DNA of 64,000 nucleotides, from the NCBI GenBank assembly GCA_026981645.1, contig JALSII010000025.1, positions 154,089 to 218,088 on the forward strand, in the 5' to 3' direction. The DNA comes from Hyphomicrobiales bacterium. GTDB lineage: Bacteria > Pseudomonadota > Alphaproteobacteria > Rhizobiales > Devosiaceae. Under the pieces are notes generated by a model that was given only the letters and a program-made list of their open reading frames with translations, was not told where the DNA came from and ran no database searches. Below are positions 51,001-60,509 of the stretch, piece after piece (the stretch's first letter is position 1; each line of letters starts with the position of its first letter). Made by a program: the position numbers and the translations under genes.

Positions 51001-51507
51001 CTCGTTATGTCCACTGATACCGCTCAGGATACTGATCGGGGAATTTTCAGCATCAAGGATTTCTCATTGATTGACGAAGCAAATGTTGCACAGATACTGG
51101 GCAACGACCCGCGCTCCAGAGAAACTATTGCCCGCCAGAACCGCGTTGATTTTAATGAAGGGCGCGCCGAATTTGTGCGCAAAGACGGCGTGCTGGAGAT
51201 TACCGAGGCGGTTCTTGATGGCGGGCAGATGGGCGGTACCGCCCGTGGCTACATTTATACCGATACCAGGCGCTATGATCTGGTGGGGACCTATATTCCC
51301 CTGTTCGGGCTCAACAATGCCTTCCAGCAGATACCCATACTCGGCCCCTTGCTGGGCGGACGGGACGGAGAGGGGTTGATTGGCGTGACCTTCGCCGTGC
51401 GCGGCGACTTGGACAATCCCGAATTCGCCATCAACCCGGCCTCAATTCTGGTTCCCGGCGCATTCCGCTCCCTGTTTGAGTTTCGGGCGCGGGAGCGCAC
51501 CAACTGA
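47971..51507 (+). CDS. AsmA/YhdP-like protein (DUF3971 and AsmA C-terminal region)
   Basis: This 1178-aa protein has a cytoplasmic N-terminus, one transmembrane helix at about 44-66 and a very long, beta-rich periplasmic region. The C-terminal segment (GTYIPLFGLNNAFQQIPILGPLLGGRDGEGLIGVTFAVRG) matches the AsmA-like C-terminal region that anchors such proteins near the outer membrane. YhdP/TamB-type proteins form bridges that carry phospholipids between membranes, which is the likely role. The start is uncertain: GTG 47971 has AGAGG close by, TTG 48004 would be coupled to the small ORF upstream. Confidence 0.85.
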   Translation: MSCRTQKAKFNLDTSVQLNELPSSIEEQPRKPKSHRRWVAYGVSWFVVLPLLLFLVLYLVLLITPIPLPFIGGQVRERVLISMPDTMNLELGSISLTLEKGVAPALRFSPVVLMDRATGGRVEMEALEVGFSPFRVLLGQPGTVITLVRPKLQVIQDLHGPRLAQFETADNHQSPRAVVRIIEGEATFPKVTIRSAGVDMQGDSSANSELVLRSDNDWLIFNLEAAEQGLRSIVERAEQGLFSRFLVRDGNLEMLDSVYGFTRTFENINLDIGPQPSTQNVDGTFSTVIAGQEMNASILRRVNLDGSVSMIAQLANLDFSAVMPFINDPGSMIAMNGTGDIISEINFAAGEGISVLGGEFSINMTGMDLRIRDDYFPITTDDMVVKWSAPDAQFEMRETRFQAGPSYADVSGVYVFGLDENFGPTMRMTTTASNVYLHPNDLDAPATAYQSMQFVGWSAPLYGALGIESMVASSGDMILTTTGRIDMLARGIGINLDVAIEGARADDLKRIWPYVIGDSTRDWFVKNVLEGKVITSAMKFRFPIGSIGGPHEDLPIPDGAMSVDILASDIVFDAIEGIEPIQVAGETRLQVRDGNIAIDFGDAGLPTSGGVLDFSGAEFSIIYGDNDTSTFLFDGNINAPIDALLALAQSQSPEMLEDLDLPLELSALSGNITTSLSAQIALAGQDYEVQSMAYALDGTLSDFASSEPIGTYTISEGQLAFQVDENGYKVSGPTKLNGLTVGLDMEGNLTEETAPEITVSANFAAEDFKQFGFDVSQFVGGNVRFTGQPLPDGSLRVGVNLKDASLTIADLGLSKPRGEAGSLEAVVRFDGSIIDIGDIDLSFGTVRLRGGLKYHEDDGLISADFPTFAINEGDRARLALAPIDEGFSLRLRGEQLDLKPLMQRFFSLEGGGTGGPRATSVDQAIVLDAKLDRALGFFRTVALNLDAQLSLKGETLNRVVLRAQFGGNNSLSITTNPVPGGRAMSVAFNDLGTLLRFTGVYPRLVGGSGSLVMSTDTAQDTDRGIFSIKDFSLIDEANVAQILGNDPRSRETIARQNRVDFNEGRAEFVRKDGVLEITEAVLDGGQMGGTARGYIYTDTRRYDLVGTYIPLFGLNNAFQQIPILGPLLGGRDGEGLIGVTFAVRGDLDNPEFAINPASILVPGAFRSLFEFRARERTN

Positions 51508-51523
51508 CTGAATTCGGGCAGCG

Positions 51524-52768
51524 CTAAACCGGCTTGAGCAACACGTGGCGTTTTTTGCCCACAGAAAGCTTGATAACTCCCTCGGGCAACAGATCCGCCT
51601 CACGCACAACCCTGCGTTCGTCACTGATAACGCTATCATTGAGTCGGAGCGCGCCGGATTTGACGTGGCGGCGTGCTTCCCCGTTGGACGCGGCAAGTTT
51701 CGTCAGGACGCAGGCGGCCAGAATACCGATCCCGGCATTGAGGTCGCTTTTGGAAATGTTGAAGCTGGGTAGTGAGAGGTCGAGGGCGCCCTGTTCAAAC
51801 GTAGCCCTTGCCGTTGCCTCGGCCTGTTCCGCAGCTGTGCGCCCATGAACGATTGCGGTGGCTTCGGTGGCAAGGATTTTCTTGGCCTCGTTGATTTCAG
51901 CCTTGGCAATTCGGCTGATTTCATTCAGCGGCAGGCGGGTGAAAATCTTGAGGAATTTTTCCACGTCCGCGTCTTCAGTGTTGCGAAAATACTGCCAGAA
52001 CTCATAAGGGGAAAAAAGATTGTCATTGAGCCACACCGCGCCATCAGCGGTTTTACCCATCTTGGCTCCAGAAGCCGTGGTCAGCAGTGGAGTGGTCAGC
52101 GCATAAAGCTGGGGCGTGCCCATGCGGTGTCCCAGATCAACGCCATTAATGATGTTGCCCCACTGGTCCGAGCCGCCCATCTGCAACACGCAGCCATAGC
52201 GCCGGTTCAACTCGACAAAATCATAGCCCTGCATGATCATGTAGTTGAACTCTAGGAACGACAAAGACTGCTCGCGATCAAGCCGCTGCTTTACACTTTC
52301 GAACGAGAGCATGCGGTTGACAGAAAAATGCCGCCCCACATCGCGCAGGAACTCCACATAGTTGAGCTTCATCAACCAGTCGGCATTGTTGATCATCAAT
52401 GCGTCGCCGGGATTGTCGCCATAGGAGAGAATACGCTGGAAGATGCGTTTGATTCCCTCAATATTGGTATTGATCTGTTCGGCACTCAGCATGCCGCGCT
52501 GACTGTCACGAAACGAGGGATCACCGACCATTGAGGTTCCGCCACCCATCAGGGTGATGGGGCGGTGGCCGGTCTCCTGTAGCCAGTACAGCATGGTGAC
52601 GCTTATCAGATTGCCGATATGCAGGCTGGTTGCAGTGGCGTCATAACCTACATAGGCGGTGATAGTTCCGCTAGCGCACAGGGTGTCCAACCCCTCGGGG
52701 TCGGATACCTGATGTATGAAGCCGCGCTGTTCGAGCACGTTCATAAAGTCTGATTTGTAAGTTGCCAT
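51524..52768 (-). CDS. tyrS: Tyrosyl-tRNA synthetase
   Basis: TyrRS (414 aa) charges tRNA-Tyr. The class I signature is SLHIGNL near residue 50, and the KMSKS-type loop reads KMGKT near 230, a usual variant for this enzyme. GGSDQWGNI with the tyrosine-pocket residues lies between them, and an S4-like RNA-binding domain closes the C-terminus. It follows the hydrolase gene on the minus strand by 6 bp and converges with the AsmA-like gene. Confidence 0.96.
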   Translation of the reverse strand: MATYKSDFMNVLEQRGFIHQVSDPEGLDTLCASGTITAYVGYDATATSLHIGNLISVTMLYWLQETGHRPITLMGGGTSMVGDPSFRDSQRGMLSAEQINTNIEGIKRIFQRILSYGDNPGDALMINNADWLMKLNYVEFLRDVGRHFSVNRMLSFESVKQRLDREQSLSFLEFNYMIMQGYDFVELNRRYGCVLQMGGSDQWGNIINGVDLGHRMGTPQLYALTTPLLTTASGAKMGKTADGAVWLNDNLFSPYEFWQYFRNTEDADVEKFLKIFTRLPLNEISRIAKAEINEAKKILATEATAIVHGRTAAEQAEATARATFEQGALDLSLPSFNISKSDLNAGIGILAACVLTKLAASNGEARRHVKSGALRLNDSVISDERRVVREADLLPEGVIKLSVGKKRHVLLKPV

Positions 52769-52774
52769 GATTGG

Positions 52775-53437
52775 TCAACGCCCCCCACCAGCGGCAATAT
52801 CGGCCCGGCGCCTGTCGAGATATTCAGCGCAGCGCTCTATCAGTTCGTCGCCCATGTCGGTGAAGAAATGGTTGGCGTTCTCTACGATCTGCTGCTCAAT
52901 GGTGATACCCTTCTGGGTGTGCAGCTTGTCCACCAGCCGCTGCACTGAATCCGGGGGGGCAACCTTGTCCTCAGAGCCGTGAATGATCAGGCCGGAGGAG
53001 GGGCAGGGCGCAAGGAAGGAAAAGTCATAGAGGTTTTCCGGGGGCGCGACCGAGATAAAGCCCTCAACCTCAGGGCGGCGCATGAGCAACTGCATACCAA
53101 TCCAGGCACCGAACGAAAACCCTGCGATCCATCCGCCTTTGCTTTCCGGATTGATGGACTGGAGCCAGTCAAGCGCGCAGGCTGCATCCGAGAGTTCGCC
53201 CAGCCCGTGATCGAAGACTCCTTGCGAACGGCCCACCCCCCGGGAGTTGAATCTCAGGGTCGCAAAGCCGCGCTCCACAAACATATAATAAAGGTTGTAG
53301 ATGATGGGATTGTTCATCGTGCCGCCAAACTCGGGGTGAGGGTGCAGGATGATAGCAACCGGTGCGTTGGATTCTTTGCCGGGCTGATAACGGCCTTCTA
53401 TACGGCCCGATGGCCCATTGAAAATAACTTCAGGCAT
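52775..53437 (-). CDS. Alpha/beta hydrolase (COG2945-type)
   Basis: This 220-aa protein has the alpha/beta hydrolase fold: HPHPEFGGTMNNPI near the N-terminus, nucleophile elbow GFSFGAWIG with the Ser, an Asp in GSEDKVAPPD and a His in NANHFF. This layout is the family of small dienelactone-like hydrolases. The substrate is unknown. It is the first gene of a two-gene unit with tyrS and is divergent from the suf operon across 249 bp. Confidence 0.85.
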   Translation of the reverse strand: MPEVIFNGPSGRIEGRYQPGKESNAPVAIILHPHPEFGGTMNNPIIYNLYYMFVERGFATLRFNSRGVGRSQGVFDHGLGELSDAACALDWLQSINPESKGGWIAGFSFGAWIGMQLLMRRPEVEGFISVAPPENLYDFSFLAPCPSSGLIIHGSEDKVAPPDSVQRLVDKLHTQKGITIEQQIVENANHFFTDMGDELIERCAEYLDRRRADIAAGGGR

Positions 53438-53509
53438 AAGAATACAACTTTCACTTCGTTACAATTGCAATCGGCGCGAATACTCCACCGAACAGACGCG
53501 GCTTGCCGC

Positions 53510-53538
53510 TTGACGAACCGGGTGTGGGCCCTTACAAA
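53510..53538 (+). promoter_or_regulatory. Candidate promoter of the suf operon
   Basis: TTGACG (53510-53515), a 17-bp spacer and TACAAA (53533-53538) form a sigma-70-type promoter. The start point would be near 53545, so the palindrome at 53554-53574 would lie just downstream of +1, a position fit for repression. Confidence 0.45.
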
Positions 53539-53553
53539 AGGAGCTGCAAACTT

Positions 53554-53574
53554 AGATTAGAATTATTCTAATCT
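53554..53574. promoter_or_regulatory. Irr-type iron control element upstream of the suf operon
   Basis: A perfect 10-bp inverted repeat around one central base contains TTAGAA-N3-TTCTAA (53557-53571). That matches the iron control element (Irr box) known from Rhizobiales as I remember its consensus. It lies 112 bp before the first suf gene. Irr is a Fur-family, heme-sensing regulator active under low iron, so this supports iron control of SUF cluster assembly. No IscR or RirA gene adjoins the operon. Confidence 0.7.
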
Positions 53575-53686
53575 GCTGTTCAAGCGTCATTTTACGAGCT
53601 TTGGGGCCTTTTAGATGAGGCGGGCAGCAGATTTCAAGGATTGATTCCTATTCGAGTGCAAACAAAGTGAATTCAAAGCGGTAACA

Positions 53687-54841
53687 ATGACCCCGAGCAA
53701 GGTCTATCTTGACCATAATGCGTCTGCGCCCCTGATGGCCGAGGCGCGAAAAGCAATGACCAGAACCATGGCGCTGGAGGGTAATCCCTCTTCGGTGCAC
53801 GCTCACGGCCGCGCGCTTGCCGGAACTATCGAAGAAGCGCGCAAGGCGGTGGCTGGGGTTGCAGGTGCTGAAGCGTCTCAAACCGTTTTTACCGGCTCGG
53901 CCAGCGAAGCTATAACCCAGGCCATTGTTGGCGGAGTCCGCCATTTTGGGCTTGAGCAGGTAATCGTCAGTGCAGGTGAGCATGCAGCCGTTTCCCGTGC
54001 CGCAAAGGCATCCGGGGTGCCTGTGCATACCATTGCATTGCTCTCTACCGGTGAAATCGACCTGAAAGCGCTTGAGGCTGCCTTGAGCGAAGCCGGGCAA
54101 AACAACGAACGGGTTCTGGTCGCAATGCACTGGGTCAACAATGAGACCGGCGTAGTACAGCCTTTGAAAAAGATTGAGGCAATGGTTGGCCCCACGCCCC
54201 ATTTCCTGTTCGTGGACGCCGTGCAGGCTTTTGCCAAATCGCCCATGGGTTTTGCGTCCTCGGCAATCGACATGATGGCGATCAGCAGCCACAAAATCGG
54301 CGGGCCCGCAGGTGTGGGAGCGCTGCTGATGAAACCCCATTGCAATGGGGTATGTCTTGTTCCGGGCGGCGGACAGGAGCAGGGGCGGCGGGGCGGCACG
54401 CAATCCGCGATGCTCATAGCAGGATTTGGTGCGGCCAGCGAGGCCTTCCCTTCCAGTTTTGATCAGAGCCAAGGCGCTGGCCTGATTGGTCTGCTGGAAG
54501 AGAACTTGAGAAAACTTTGTCCGGAACTGAAAGTTTTTGGCCATGATGCTTCCCGCATAGGCTGTGTCAGCAACTTCGCCTTGCCGGGTGTAAAAAACAC
54601 CACGCTTCTGATGGGGTTGGATCTGGAGGGAATTTCGGTTTCCACAGGTTCGGCCTGTTCGTCGGGCAAGGTCTCGCGCTCCCCTGTACTCGAGGCCATG
54701 GGGGTTCCCGAAAAATTTGCCGATTGCGCCATTCGAATCAGCGTGGGCTGGACAACAACCCGAAGCGATATCGAGTGCGCGGTTACAGTAATTTCAGAAA
54801 TTTATCACCGGCAGACGGGCCGGAACGGAAAAGCCGCCTGA
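53687..54841 (+). CDS. Cysteine desulfurase (NifS/IscS class)
   Basis: This 384-aa PLP enzyme takes sulfur from cysteine for Fe-S clusters. The N-terminal [13 protein letters not shown] lysine in [10 protein letters not shown], and catalytic cysteine in [11 protein letters not shown] with the long flexible loop mark group I (IscS/NifS). It opens the suf operon, 19 bp before sufB, and is a second desulfurase besides SufS. The same arrangement is typical of Rhizobiales. A gene symbol is withheld because IscS and NifS cannot be told apart here. Confidence 0.92.
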   Translation: MTPSKVYLDHNASAPLMAEARKAMTRTMALEGNPSSVHAHGRALAGTIEEARKAVAGVAGAEASQTVFTGSASEAITQAIVGGVRHFGLEQVIVSAGEHAAVSRAAKASGVPVHTIALLSTGEIDLKALEAALSEAGQNNERVLVAMHWVNNETGVVQPLKKIEAMVGPTPHFLFVDAVQAFAKSPMGFASSAIDMMAISSHKIGGPAGVGALLMKPHCNGVCLVPGGGQEQGRRGGTQSAMLIAGFGAASEAFPSSFDQSQGAGLIGLLEENLRKLCPELKVFGHDASRIGCVSNFALPGVKNTTLLMGLDLEGISVSTGSACSSGKVSRSPVLEAMGVPEKFADCAIRISVGWTTTRSDIECAVTVISEIYHRQTGRNGKAA

Positions 54842-54860
54842 GGGCGGGCAGGAGACGCTT

Positions 54861-56330
54861 ATGCCAGCGATTAAAGAAACCATTGATCATGTGGAAGAAC
54901 TCGAAGTCGAAAAATACAAGTACGGCTTTCAGTCCGACATCGAGAGCGAGGTGGCGCCCAAGGGGTTGAACGAAGATATTGTGCGCTATATCTCTGCCAA
55001 AAAGGACGAACCCAAATGGATGCTCGACTGGCGGCTGGAAGCGTTTAAGCGCTGGCAGACCATGGAAGAGCCCACCTGGGCCCGGGTGCACTATCCGAAA
55101 ATTGATTTTCAGGACCTGCACTATTATGCAGCCCCCAAAAGCCTGTCGGGGCCCAAAAGCCTTGATGAGGTCGACCCCGATCTGCTTGAAACATACAAAA
55201 AGCTTGGTATCCCTCTGAAAGAACAGGAAATTCTTGCCGGCGTCGAGGGCGCGAGAGTTGCCGTGGACGCGATATTTGATTCCGTCTCTGTGGTTACCAC
55301 CTTCAAGGAGGAGCTGGCAAAGGCCGGGGTGATATTCTGCCCCATATCAGAAGCCATTCGTGACTATCCCGAACTGGTTAAAAAATATCTGGCCTCCGTT
55401 GTACCGGTCAGCGACAATTTTTACGCTACCATGAACTCGGCGGTGTTTACCGATGGCTCGTTCGTTTACGTGCCCGAGGGTGTGCGCTGTCCCATGGAGT
55501 TGTCCACATATTTCCGCATCAATGAGCCAAATACTGGCCAGTTTGAGCGCACGCTGATTATTGCCGAAAAAGGCTCCTATGTGAGCTATCTTGAGGGCTG
55601 TACCGCCCCCATGCGCGATGAAAACCAGCTTCACGCCGCTGTGGTTGAACTGGTCGCGCTCGACGATGCTGAAATCAAATATTCCACCGTGCAGAACTGG
55701 TATCCCGGCGACAAAAACGGCAAAGGCGGTATCTATAATTTTGTCACCAAGCGCGGCGACTGCCGGGGCAGGAATTCCAAGATTTCATGGACACAGGTGG
55801 AAACCGGTTCGGCCATCACCTGGAAGTATCCCTCCTGCATTTTGCGTGGCGACGGCTCGCGCGGCGAGTTTTATTCCATCGCTGTTTCCAATGGTTACCA
55901 GCAGGTCGACAGCGGCACCAAGATGATCCATCTGGGCAAGGACACTTCTAGCCTTATCATTGCCAAAGGCATTGCTGCCGGTAAATCCGACAATACCTAC
56001 CGCGGGCAGGTCTCCGCTCACGCCAGGGCATCCGGCGCCCGCAACTTTACCCAGTGCGACAGTCTGTTGATTGGTGATACCTGCGGCGCCCATACCGTGC
56101 CCTATATCGAAAGCCGCAACGCCACTGCGGTTTTCGAGCATGAGGCCACCACGTCGAAAATTTCTGACGATCAATTGTTCTACTGCAAGCAGCGCGGCTT
56201 GAGTGATGAAGAGGCGGTGGCACTGATTGTCAACGGCTTCGTGCGCGAAGTGCTACAGAACCTGCCCATGGAATTCATGGTGGAAAGCCAGAAACTGATT
56301 GCCATTTCCCTTGAAGGGAGTGTGGGCTGA
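54861..56330 (+). CDS. sufB: Fe-S cluster assembly protein SufB
   Basis: SufB (489 aa) is the scaffold subunit of the SufBC2D complex. Conserved segments are [40 protein letters not shown] with the core cysteine, and [21 protein letters not shown]. The C-terminal [17 protein letters not shown] provides cluster-site residues. Length is normal. The stop overlaps the next ATG by one base (TGATG), coupling it to the cupin gene instead of sufC. Confidence 0.96.
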   Translation: MPAIKETIDHVEELEVEKYKYGFQSDIESEVAPKGLNEDIVRYISAKKDEPKWMLDWRLEAFKRWQTMEEPTWARVHYPKIDFQDLHYYAAPKSLSGPKSLDEVDPDLLETYKKLGIPLKEQEILAGVEGARVAVDAIFDSVSVVTTFKEELAKAGVIFCPISEAIRDYPELVKKYLASVVPVSDNFYATMNSAVFTDGSFVYVPEGVRCPMELSTYFRINEPNTGQFERTLIIAEKGSYVSYLEGCTAPMRDENQLHAAVVELVALDDAEIKYSTVQNWYPGDKNGKGGIYNFVTKRGDCRGRNSKISWTQVETGSAITWKYPSCILRGDGSRGEFYSIAVSNGYQQVDSGTKMIHLGKDTSSLIIAKGIAAGKSDNTYRGQVSAHARASGARNFTQCDSLLIGDTCGAHTVPYIESRNATAVFEHEATTSKISDDQLFYCKQRGLSDEEAVALIVNGFVREVLQNLPMEFMVESQKLIAISLEGSVG

Positions 56331-56848
56331 TGGTCATGAAACCCATTGCCAATATCCATGAGCAACCCCTGCGCGACTGGAAAAAGGGTTCAAAATACGA
56401 GGCAAAACTTGCTCGTATCGGCACTGTCATCGGCTCGGAGCAACTCGGCTGCCAGTACCAGATCATTCCGCCGGGCAAGGCCGCCTATCCCTTTCATGCC
56501 CACCATAAGAATGAGGAGTTGTTCCTTGTGCTGGAGGGGGAGGGAACCTACCGGCTGGGTGAAGATAACCTGCCCATAAAGCAGGGTGATGTGATTGCTG
56601 CCCCTGCCGGGAATGGCAAAACCGCTCACCAGATAGTCAACACATCAGAGACCGACCTCAAGCTGATCGCCATATCCACCCGCCATGACCCGGAAGTGGT
56701 TGAGCAGCCGGACAGCGGAAAGTTTCTGGTGGTTTCCAGGGTGCCGCCTGACACGGGGTTTCTTGGCGCTGATCTGGTCTATATCGGAAAAAAAGAAAAC
56801 ACGCTGGACTATTGGGACGGCGAAGACATCGGAGAAGAAGACAAATGA
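56330..56848 (+). CDS. Cupin-domain protein embedded in the suf operon
   Basis: This 172-aa protein has a single cupin barrel. Motif 1 is [19 protein letters not shown] (His, His, Glu) and motif 2 is [13 protein letters not shown] (His), so a metal site is likely. A C-terminal acidic tail ends GEDIGEEDK. Start and stop overlap sufB (1 bp) and sufC (4 bp), so it is translationally locked into the operon. Its family occurs as a stand-alone cupin in many proteobacteria; a role in cluster assembly is inferred from position only. It is not one of the standard Suf proteins. Confidence 0.85.
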   Translation: MVMKPIANIHEQPLRDWKKGSKYEAKLARIGTVIGSEQLGCQYQIIPPGKAAYPFHAHHKNEELFLVLEGEGTYRLGEDNLPIKQGDVIAAPAGNGKTAHQIVNTSETDLKLIAISTRHDPEVVEQPDSGKFLVVSRVPPDTGFLGADLVYIGKKENTLDYWDGEDIGEEDK

Positions 56849-57606
56849 GCACGCCAATGCTTGAAATACGCAATCTGCATGTGCGGGTTGAAGACAAGGC
56901 CATTCTTAAGGGCGTTGACCTGACTGTGCCCAAAGGTGAGGTCCATGCGATTATGGGCCGTAACGGCTCGGGCAAGTCAACCCTTTCCTATGCCATTGCC
57001 GGGCATGACGGTTATGAAATCACCGATGGTGATATTCTGCTCGATGGCCAGTCCATTATTGAAATGGAAGCCGATGAGCGCGCCACTTCCGGGCTTTTTC
57101 TGGCCTTTCAATACCCCATTGAAATTCCCGGCGTTGCGACGATGACTTTCCTCAAGGCGGCTATGAACGCCCAGCGCAAAAATCGCGGCGAAGAAGAGAT
57201 GAAAACGCCCGAATTCATGAAGGCTGTCAGGGCCGCTGCCAGCGACCTGTCTATCGACACAGCCATGCTCAAGCGGGCGCTCAATGTCGGGTTCTCAGGG
57301 GGCGAGAAGAAGCGCGCCGAGGTTCTGCAGATGGCGCTGCTGGCACCAAAGATGTGCATTCTGGACGAGACCGATTCCGGGCTTGATATCGACGCACTCA
57401 AAGTGGTCTCTGAAGGCGTCAACCATCTGCGTTCGCCGGAGCGTTCCATGCTGGTGATCACCCATTATCAACGCCTGCTCAATCACATCGTACCCGACCG
57501 AGTGCATGTATTTTCTGATGGCCGTATTGTCAAAAGCGGCGGCAAGGAACTGGCCCTGGAGCTTGAAGCAGAGGGCTATTCCGCCTTTGACGAAGCGGCG
57601 GCCTGA
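56845..57606 (+). CDS. sufC: Fe-S cluster assembly ATPase SufC
   Basis: SufC (253 aa) is the ABC-type ATPase of the SufBCD scaffold. Walker A is GRNGSGKST, the signature is [15 protein letters not shown], Walker B is [12 protein letters not shown], and a switch His is in VITHYQRLL. The ATG at 56845 overlaps the cupin stop by 4 bp and yields the usual [13 protein letters not shown] start; in-frame codons further upstream lie inside the cupin gene. Confidence 0.96.
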   Translation: MSTPMLEIRNLHVRVEDKAILKGVDLTVPKGEVHAIMGRNGSGKSTLSYAIAGHDGYEITDGDILLDGQSIIEMEADERATSGLFLAFQYPIEIPGVATMTFLKAAMNAQRKNRGEEEMKTPEFMKAVRAAASDLSIDTAMLKRALNVGFSGGEKKRAEVLQMALLAPKMCILDETDSGLDIDALKVVSEGVNHLRSPERSMLVITHYQRLLNHIVPDRVHVFSDGRIVKSGGKELALELEAEGYSAFDEAAA

Positions 57607-57619
57607 GGGAGCGGGAAAA

Positions 57620-58852
57620 GTGACAGCACCAAAAACTGCTCAGCGCACGGTCCATCTGAGTGAAGCTGAAAATACGCTGATTTCGCAATTGCTTGGCGCC
57701 GGCGCCAGACAAGCTGCCGACGAAATGACGAGCGTCGGTCTGCCCACGCGCCGGGTTGAGGCCTATCACTATACGGACCTCAAAGCCCTGTTGCGTGATG
57801 TTCCTGCCATCGCTCAAGAATCAGAGCAGGTCGGCGTGCCCCAATTCCGGGTGCCCGGAGCCTATCGCATACTGGTTGCCAACGGGCGTATTCAGCAGTC
57901 CACCACGCCACCTAATGGGATTGTCGTTTCAGAAGTTGCAGGCTCTCCCTTGAACGAACGCGATGACGTTCTGGTCAGGCTCAACCAGGCCCTCACCGGA
58001 AGTTCTCTGGTCATCGGCCTTCAAAGCTCGGTCGACCCGGTTGTGCATATTGACCACCGCATTACCGGCCCGGCGTCTCACGCTGTCAGCAGCGTTAAAA
58101 TCGAAGTTGCACCCGGAGCGACTGCCACGGTGCTTGAGACATTTTCCGGCTCCGATTCCGCCCACATGGGCACCCACGGCACACGGGTTGAACTGGCAGA
58201 AGGCGCCCGCCTCACCCATATTATTGTTGACCTGTCCTCTGCACAGTCCCGGCATTTCCATACAATCGAATATGCAATCGGTGCCAACGTGCAACTGCGC
58301 AACCTGCTGGTCAATTCCGGCTCGGCCCTGTCGCGCACCCAGATGTTTGGTGTTTTTGCCGGGGAGGGGGCTCATGGCGATTTTACCGGACTTAATCTGG
58401 TCGACGATGGCCAGCACAACGACATAACACTGGATATGAACCACGCGGTGCCCAATACCACTTCCCAGGAATTGTTCAAGTCCGTGGTGCGTAACAGTGC
58501 AAAGGCAGTCTTTCAGGGGCGCATTGTCGTGTCCCCCAAAGCGCAGAAAACCGATGCTAAAATGATGATGCAGGGGCTGATGCTTTCCGAAGGGGCGCAG
58601 ATATTGTCCAAGCCCGAGCTTGAGATTTTTGCCGATGATGTTCAGTGCGGGCACGGCTCCACCTGCGGCGAGCTGGATGCGCAATCCTTGTTCTACCTGA
58701 TGAGCCGGGGTATTGCCCGTGATGATGCCAAAGCCATGCTCATTCGCGCCTTTGTTCAGGAGCTGCTCGATCCTATTGAAGACGAAGAACTCAATGAAGC
58801 ACTGAGTGGTATCGTGGAGGAATGGCTGGTCCGTCCGCAGGCGGGTACATAA
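57620..58852 (+). CDS. sufD: Fe-S cluster assembly protein SufD
   Basis: SufD (410 aa) pairs with SufB in the scaffold. The C-terminal half carries the SufBD beta-helix with VFQGRIVVSPKAQKTDAKMMMQGLMLSEGAQILSKPELEIFADDVQCGHGSTCG, in which the conserved Cys/His residues lie. The N-terminal helical part has VGLPTRRVEAYHYTDLKALL. It starts at GTG after GGGAGCGGGA; other in-frame codons overlap sufC. The next gene, sufS, starts 3 bp after the stop. Confidence 0.95.
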   Translation: MTAPKTAQRTVHLSEAENTLISQLLGAGARQAADEMTSVGLPTRRVEAYHYTDLKALLRDVPAIAQESEQVGVPQFRVPGAYRILVANGRIQQSTTPPNGIVVSEVAGSPLNERDDVLVRLNQALTGSSLVIGLQSSVDPVVHIDHRITGPASHAVSSVKIEVAPGATATVLETFSGSDSAHMGTHGTRVELAEGARLTHIIVDLSSAQSRHFHTIEYAIGANVQLRNLLVNSGSALSRTQMFGVFAGEGAHGDFTGLNLVDDGQHNDITLDMNHAVPNTTSQELFKSVVRNSAKAVFQGRIVVSPKAQKTDAKMMMQGLMLSEGAQILSKPELEIFADDVQCGHGSTCGELDAQSLFYLMSRGIARDDAKAMLIRAFVQELLDPIEDEELNEALSGIVEEWLVRPQAGT

Positions 58853-58855
58853 AAA

Positions 58856-60076
58856 ATGGGTTTTGACCTGAAAGCAGTTCGCGCCGACTTCCCCATACTG
58901 GAGGAGAAAATTCACGGGCACCGGCTGGTTTATCTGGATAGCGGCGCTTCTGCACAAAAGCCTCGGGCAGTTCTTGACCGCATTACGCGCGCTTATACCC
59001 ACGAATATGCAAACGTGCATCGAGGCCTGCATACGCTTTCCAACCGGGCGACAGAAGCATTCGAGGACGCGCGCGAAACCGTTCGCGCCTTCCTGAATGC
59101 AACAAGCGCTGACGAAATTGTTTTTACGGGGTCAGCGACAGAAGCCATCAATCTGGTCGCCGAGGCTTTTGCCGGTCCGCGTGTCGGGGAGGGCGATGAG
59201 ATTGTTCTTTCCATCATGGAACATCATTCCAACATCGTGCCCTGGCATTTCCTTCGGGAGCGTAAGGGGGCGGTTCTGAAATGGGTGGATGTTGCCGACG
59301 ATGGCAGTTTTGATCTCACTGCGTTTGAACAGGCCCTGAGCCCGCGCACAAAAATTGTCGCCATCACGCACATGTCGAACGTTCTGGGCACCGTGACACC
59401 GCTCAAGCAGATTATCGAGATAGCACACGCCAAAGGCATTCGGGTGCTTGTGGATGGCTCTCAGGGAGCGGTGCATACCAAAGTCGATGTGCAGGACCTT
59501 GGGGCGGATTTTTATATCATGACCGGGCACAAGCTCTATGGGCCTACCGGAATCGGAGTTTTGTATGGGCGTTCGGATATTCTAAGTGAAATACGTCCCT
59601 ATCAGGGGGGCGGTGAAATGATTGAGGATGTCACCCTTGAGAATGTGACCTACAATGCTCCGCCCCATCGTTTTGAGGCCGGGACGCCGCCGATTGTTCA
59701 GGCCATCGGGCTGGGGGCGGCCCTTGAGTATATCAATAATGTCGGGCGTGAAGAAATCGAAGCCCATGAAAACAGCGTTGGCGCCTATGCTGCGGCTGAA
59801 CTGCAAAAGATCAACAAACTGCGCATGATCGGAACCGCCAAGGACAAGGGCGCAATCTTTTCCTTTGAAATCGAGGGAATCCATGCCCACGACCTCTCGG
59901 CAATCATGGACCGTTACGGAGTTGCCATCCGTGCTGGCACCCATTGCGCGCAGCCTTTGTTGAAACGATTTGGCGCGACCTCTACCTGCCGGGCTTCATT
60001 TGCCCTATATAACGGTAAGGACGACGTGGATGCTCTGATTGATGCCATCAAGCGGGCCAGCGCCTTTTTTGCCTGA
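58856..60076 (+). CDS. sufS: Cysteine desulfurase SufS
   Basis: SufS (406 aa) is the group II desulfurase of the SUF pathway. The N-terminal DFPILEEKIHGHRLVYLDSGASAQKP, the PLP lysine in MTGHKLYGPTGIG, and the catalytic Cys in TSTCRASFALYN are all present. No sufE or sufU gene lies in the window, so its sulfur acceptor must be elsewhere. A weak ribosome binding site suggests reinitiation from sufD 3 bp upstream. Confidence 0.95.
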   Translation: MGFDLKAVRADFPILEEKIHGHRLVYLDSGASAQKPRAVLDRITRAYTHEYANVHRGLHTLSNRATEAFEDARETVRAFLNATSADEIVFTGSATEAINLVAEAFAGPRVGEGDEIVLSIMEHHSNIVPWHFLRERKGAVLKWVDVADDGSFDLTAFEQALSPRTKIVAITHMSNVLGTVTPLKQIIEIAHAKGIRVLVDGSQGAVHTKVDVQDLGADFYIMTGHKLYGPTGIGVLYGRSDILSEIRPYQGGGEMIEDVTLENVTYNAPPHRFEAGTPPIVQAIGLGAALEYINNVGREEIEAHENSVGAYAAAELQKINKLRMIGTAKDKGAIFSFEIEGIHAHDLSAIMDRYGVAIRAGTHCAQPLLKRFGATSTCRASFALYNGKDDVDALIDAIKRASAFFA

Positions 60077-60094
60077 ACTGAAAAGGATAGAAAA

Positions 60095-60505
60095 GTGAGC
60101 GAACAGGAAAATCAGGCCGAAACATCTCTTGTTGAGGATTCTGACACGACGCAGGCTGTGGTCAGTGTATCCGAGAGGGGAAGCCTGACACCCGAGGAGA
60201 TTGAGCGCGTGACTGCTGACCTTATTGCAGCGATCAAGACAGTTTATGACCCTGAAATCCCGGTTGATATTTACGAGTTGGGCCTTATCTACAAGGTTGA
60301 TCTTGATGAAGACCGAAATCTGGTTATCGACATGACACTGACGGCACCGGGGTGCCCTGTGGCCGGGGAAATGCCCATCTGGGTGGAAAACGCCGCCCGA
60401 AGTGTAGAGGGTGTCCAGGATGTGACCGTCAACATGGTATTTGATCCCCCCTGGACTGCCGATCGTATGTCGGAGGAAGCTCAGGTTGCTCTGAACTGGT
60501 GGTGA
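60095..60505 (+). CDS. sufT: DUF59 (MIP18-like) SUF-associated protein
   Basis: This 136-aa protein has a DUF59/MIP18 domain from about residue 40, with DPEIPVDIYELGLIYKV and the MTLTAPGCPVAG motif carrying the conserved Cys. An acidic, poorly ordered segment of about 35 residues precedes it. Such proteins (SufT) help mature Fe-S proteins. It starts at GTG with AAAGGAT upstream. It follows sufS as in most alphaproteobacterial suf operons. Confidence 0.88.
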   Translation: MSEQENQAETSLVEDSDTTQAVVSVSERGSLTPEEIERVTADLIAAIKTVYDPEIPVDIYELGLIYKVDLDEDRNLVIDMTLTAPGCPVAGEMPIWVENAARSVEGVQDVTVNMVFDPPWTADRMSEEAQVALNWW

Positions 60506-60509
60506 TAAA

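Noticed and set aside
51524..52768. KMGKT instead of KMSKS in TyrRS as a possible defect
   Set aside because: Bacterial TyrRS enzymes commonly carry K-F/M-G-K-S/T in this loop, so it is a normal variant.
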